Positions 21,545 through 22,956 of a DNA stretch of 22,956 nucleotides are shown in pieces (position 1 is the first letter of the stretch; every line of letters begins with the position of its first letter). The translations under genes and the position numbers were made by a program. The DNA comes from a virus, in the IMG/VR virus record IMGVR_UViG_3300029309_000257, positions 5,675 through 28,630 of that record, one strand, 5' to 3'. The notes beneath the pieces are model-generated. The model worked only from the letters and a program-made list of their open reading frames with translations. It was not told the origin of the DNA and searched no databases.

Positions 21545-22156
21545 CTAGAATAGTTTTAATTGTCTTTGGTGGTTCTTGAGTCGTTTGGATGCCGCCTCAA
21601 AATATTCTTTGTCAATCTCAAACCCATCGAGATGGAATCCCATATCATGACAAGCCAGAGCAATGGACCCACTGCCCAAATGAGTATCAAGGATTCTATC
21701 TCCAGTTTTGGCGTATCTACTGAGAATCCATGTATACAAAGACACGGGTTTTTGGGTTGGGTGAATCCTGCCTCCAGAATCACTTCGTTTTGTAAACTGT
21801 TTGAGATTGGTATCAAAGGAAGTGAATGCCAGTTCCCCATCGGCATAGTTCCCTCCCATTTTCTTTTCCCAATATATCCATCCCCTAGAAGGTGGTAGCA
21901 TATCAGAAAAATAATTGGCTCCCCAAATGATTTGGTTCTTAGATACTCTAAAGAGCTCCAAGAAATATTCTTTGTTGGGTTTGGTGCTGTCCCATTGTTT
22001 TGGAGTGTACAAGTCAGACTTTTTGCCTCCACGGGTTATTCCTGCTCCAATGCCCATCCCTATTCCATAAGGAGGGTCACAGATAGCCAAATCCCAATGG
22101 TTATCTGGTGCGTTGGACATGGCTTCCATACAGTCCATATTGTATAATTTAATCAT
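21545..22156 (-). CDS. Beta-class DNA adenine methyltransferase A
   Basis: 203 residues from ATG 22156, where the sequence aligns with the start of its paralogue (MI.LYNMDCMEAMSNAPDN); the open frame upstream overlaps the neighbouring gene and is rejected. It shares DPPYG near residue 27, IHPTQKPVSLY and LDTHLGSGSIAL with the paralogue, so the same beta-class chemistry applies. Its middle is longer in a Gly/Lys-rich loop (GIGMGIGAGITRGGKK) and has a different recognition region ending in GGRIHP. Target sequence unknown. With its sister gene it forms a tandem pair that arose by duplication. Confidence 0.85.
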   Translation of the reverse strand: MIKLYNMDCMEAMSNAPDNHWDLAICDPPYGIGMGIGAGITRGGKKSDLYTPKQWDSTKPNKEYFLELFRVSKNQIIWGANYFSDMLPPSRGWIYWEKKMGGNYADGELAFTSFDTNLKQFTKRSDSGGRIHPTQKPVSLYTWILSRYAKTGDRILDTHLGSGSIALACHDMGFHLDGFEIDKEYFEAASKRLKNHQRQLKLF

Positions 22157-22175
22157 GTGGTTCCCATGGTATAGA

Positions 22176-22529
22176 TTATTTTTTAGCCTGTTCTCGTTCG
22201 ATTCTTCGTAGTGTACGTTTGGCCCAAGCGCGTCCTTCATTTCCACCCCAAGCCAAAAATGCTTGGTATGCTTTGGATGTTCTATCGGTTCGGTTTCGTC
22301 GTTCCATAACACTGGCATCATGTCGAGCAAACCACGCGACCATGGTTTTCATTAGGTCCACGGAAATGGGGTTCCCACTCATCAAAGCCCTAGCGGTTCT
22401 TACACCTTGGGATGGTTTCCCATCCGCGCCCACCATGGCTTTTCTTGACTTGGGCATCCCTGCTCTTATATCCAATCCTTTGGCGGCATTGGCTCTAACT
22501 TTAACGGGTGGAATTCGTGATATTGGCAT
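22176..22529 (-). CDS. Conserved phage protein of unknown function
   Basis: 117 residues; AGGAG nine bases before the start. The pattern VRANAAKGLDIR then GVRTARALMSGNPIS then WFARHD then FLAWGGNEGRAWAKR recurs in many phage proteins I have seen, though its function is not known to me. It is basic (Arg and Lys rich) and mainly helical, so it may bind nucleic acid or be a virion component. First gene of the leftward methyltransferase operon, 19 bases before methyltransferase A, and divergent from the basic protein at 22586. Confidence 0.65.
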   Translation of the reverse strand: MPISRIPPVKVRANAAKGLDIRAGMPKSRKAMVGADGKPSQGVRTARALMSGNPISVDLMKTMVAWFARHDASVMERRNRTDRTSKAYQAFLAWGGNEGRAWAKRTLRRIEREQAKK

Positions 22530-22532
22530 TCC

Positions 22533-22562
22533 TTTACACTCCTATTAAATTAAACTATTATA
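22533..22562. promoter_or_regulatory. Divergent promoter region with symmetric -10
   Basis: On the + strand TTTACA (22533-22538), 17 bases and TATTAT (22556-22561) form a good promoter for the gene at 22586. On the minus strand the same bases give a perfect TATAAT (complement of 22557-22562), but its -35 is weak. The centre lies in AACTAT-TAT-ATAGTT, a 15-base inverted repeat (22553-22567). Confidence 0.6.
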
Positions 22563-22585
22563 TAGTTGATAACTCCAAGGGTAGC

Positions 22586-22912
22586 ATGCCAAAACAAAAT
22601 ATATATATTGGAACAAAAAGTGGCAATGAAAGAATAGCCAAAGCCATTCCAAGACTTATGAAACGTGAAGGATTCGCAAAGGACCAGGCTACAGCTGTAG
22701 CGATTCGATTGGAATCCATTGGGAGATTGGGCGACATGGGAGGAGTTCGAAAAGAACCCATAAATCCTTCCCAAATTGCAGCATTGGCTATGGCTAAGAA
22801 TAGACAGCCCAAGAAGACCAAACAGAAAACAATAACCAGTGTGAAAGCGGCGACAACAAGAGAGTATAAGCGGAAAATGTCTCGAACAAGAACCACCAAA
22901 CCAAAGAAATAG
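22586..22912 (+). CDS. Small basic protein, repeat-helix type
   Basis: 108 residues from ATG 22586 with AAGGG five bases upstream; the open frame extends left but has no better start. The N-terminal half carries NERIAKAIPRLMKREGFAKD, then QATAVAIRLE, a motif like the EG-x-x-x-x-QA-x-AIA element of small phage proteins often annotated as hypothetical. The C-terminal 40 residues are Lys/Arg/Thr-rich (KPKK end) and likely disordered. Nucleic-acid binding is plausible. The stop at 22912 is 44 bases from the window edge; nothing recognisable lies beyond it. Confidence 0.6.
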   Translation: MPKQNIYIGTKSGNERIAKAIPRLMKREGFAKDQATAVAIRLESIGRLGDMGGVRKEPINPSQIAALAMAKNRQPKKTKQKTITSVKAATTREYKRKMSRTRTTKPKK

Positions 22913-22956
22913 TGAATAGGGTGTCAGATTTTAGACCCCCCCCTACTAGCTTCGAC

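Noticed and set aside
22157-22330. N-terminal extension of methyltransferase A
   Set aside because: The paralogue begins at the equivalent of ATG 22156, and the extension runs through the neighbouring 117-residue gene in another frame.
1-22956. tRNA or rRNA genes and circular or terminal redundancy
   Set aside because: No cloverleaf-like sequence with a CCA-end pattern was noticed, and the last bases do not match the first bases, so nothing supports these.

Overview
The window is part of the genome of a tailed double-stranded DNA bacteriophage with a siphovirus-type (long, non-contractile) tail. It is AT-rich (roughly 40% GC by eye) and gene-dense, with short overlaps between neighbouring genes. 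The phage call rests on an ordered head and tail block: major capsid protein, decoration-like protein, connector and terminator candidates, tail tube, a tail chaperone pair joined by a -1 frameshift, a tape measure protein, and tail-tip proteins. The host is a bacterium, since the window carries DnaA-box-like sites and near-consensus sigma-70 promoters, but it cannot be named. No integrase, terminase, portal, prohead protease, DNA polymerase or tRNA gene is visible, so this is a fragment or those genes lie outside it.

Layout. 1-1013: 3' part of a repetitive tail-fibre-like gene, closed by a strong terminator. 1081-1458: small cysteine-rich membrane protein. 1459-1576: six TTATACACA sites (the DnaA-box sequence) and a promoter. 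1656-15195: late structural operon on the + strand, running from the capsid protein to the tail tip, then a lysis-like pair (L,D-transpeptidase-like enzyme and holin-like membrane/coiled-coil protein) and a basic protein resembling DUF5824. 15224-15293: two hairpin terminators serving convergent transcripts. 15292-16552 (- strand): small membrane ORF, DEDDh exonuclease and two helix-turn-helix (HTH) proteins. 16581-16636: a symmetric control region in which two divergent promoters with perfect TTGACA boxes share one -10 sequence. 16661-20594 (+ strand): HTH protein, HTH-RusA fusion, primase-polymerase with zinc ribbon, VapE-type helicase, a small protein and a PD-(D/E)XK nuclease. 20596-20896: a mirror-symmetric array of ten GTGACAC/GTGTCAC heptamers around an AT-rich core, the best replication-origin candidate. 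20917-22529 (- strand): two paralogous adenine methyltransferases and a conserved phage protein. 22586-22912: a small basic + strand protein.

How it fits together. The right half looks like a self-contained replicon: primase, helicase, resolvase and nuclease genes run directly into the iteron array. This resembles the arrangement of primase and Rep genes with an iteron-flanked AT-rich origin in staphylococcal pathogenicity islands (SaPIs). The HTH genes flank a promoter pair that RNA polymerase can probably occupy in only one direction at a time, which could act as a switch. The methyltransferases and an apparent complete absence of GATC point to pressure from host restriction. The left half makes the particle. 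The six DnaA-box-like sites next to the capsid promoter could be a second origin, a DnaA sink or a regulatory site.
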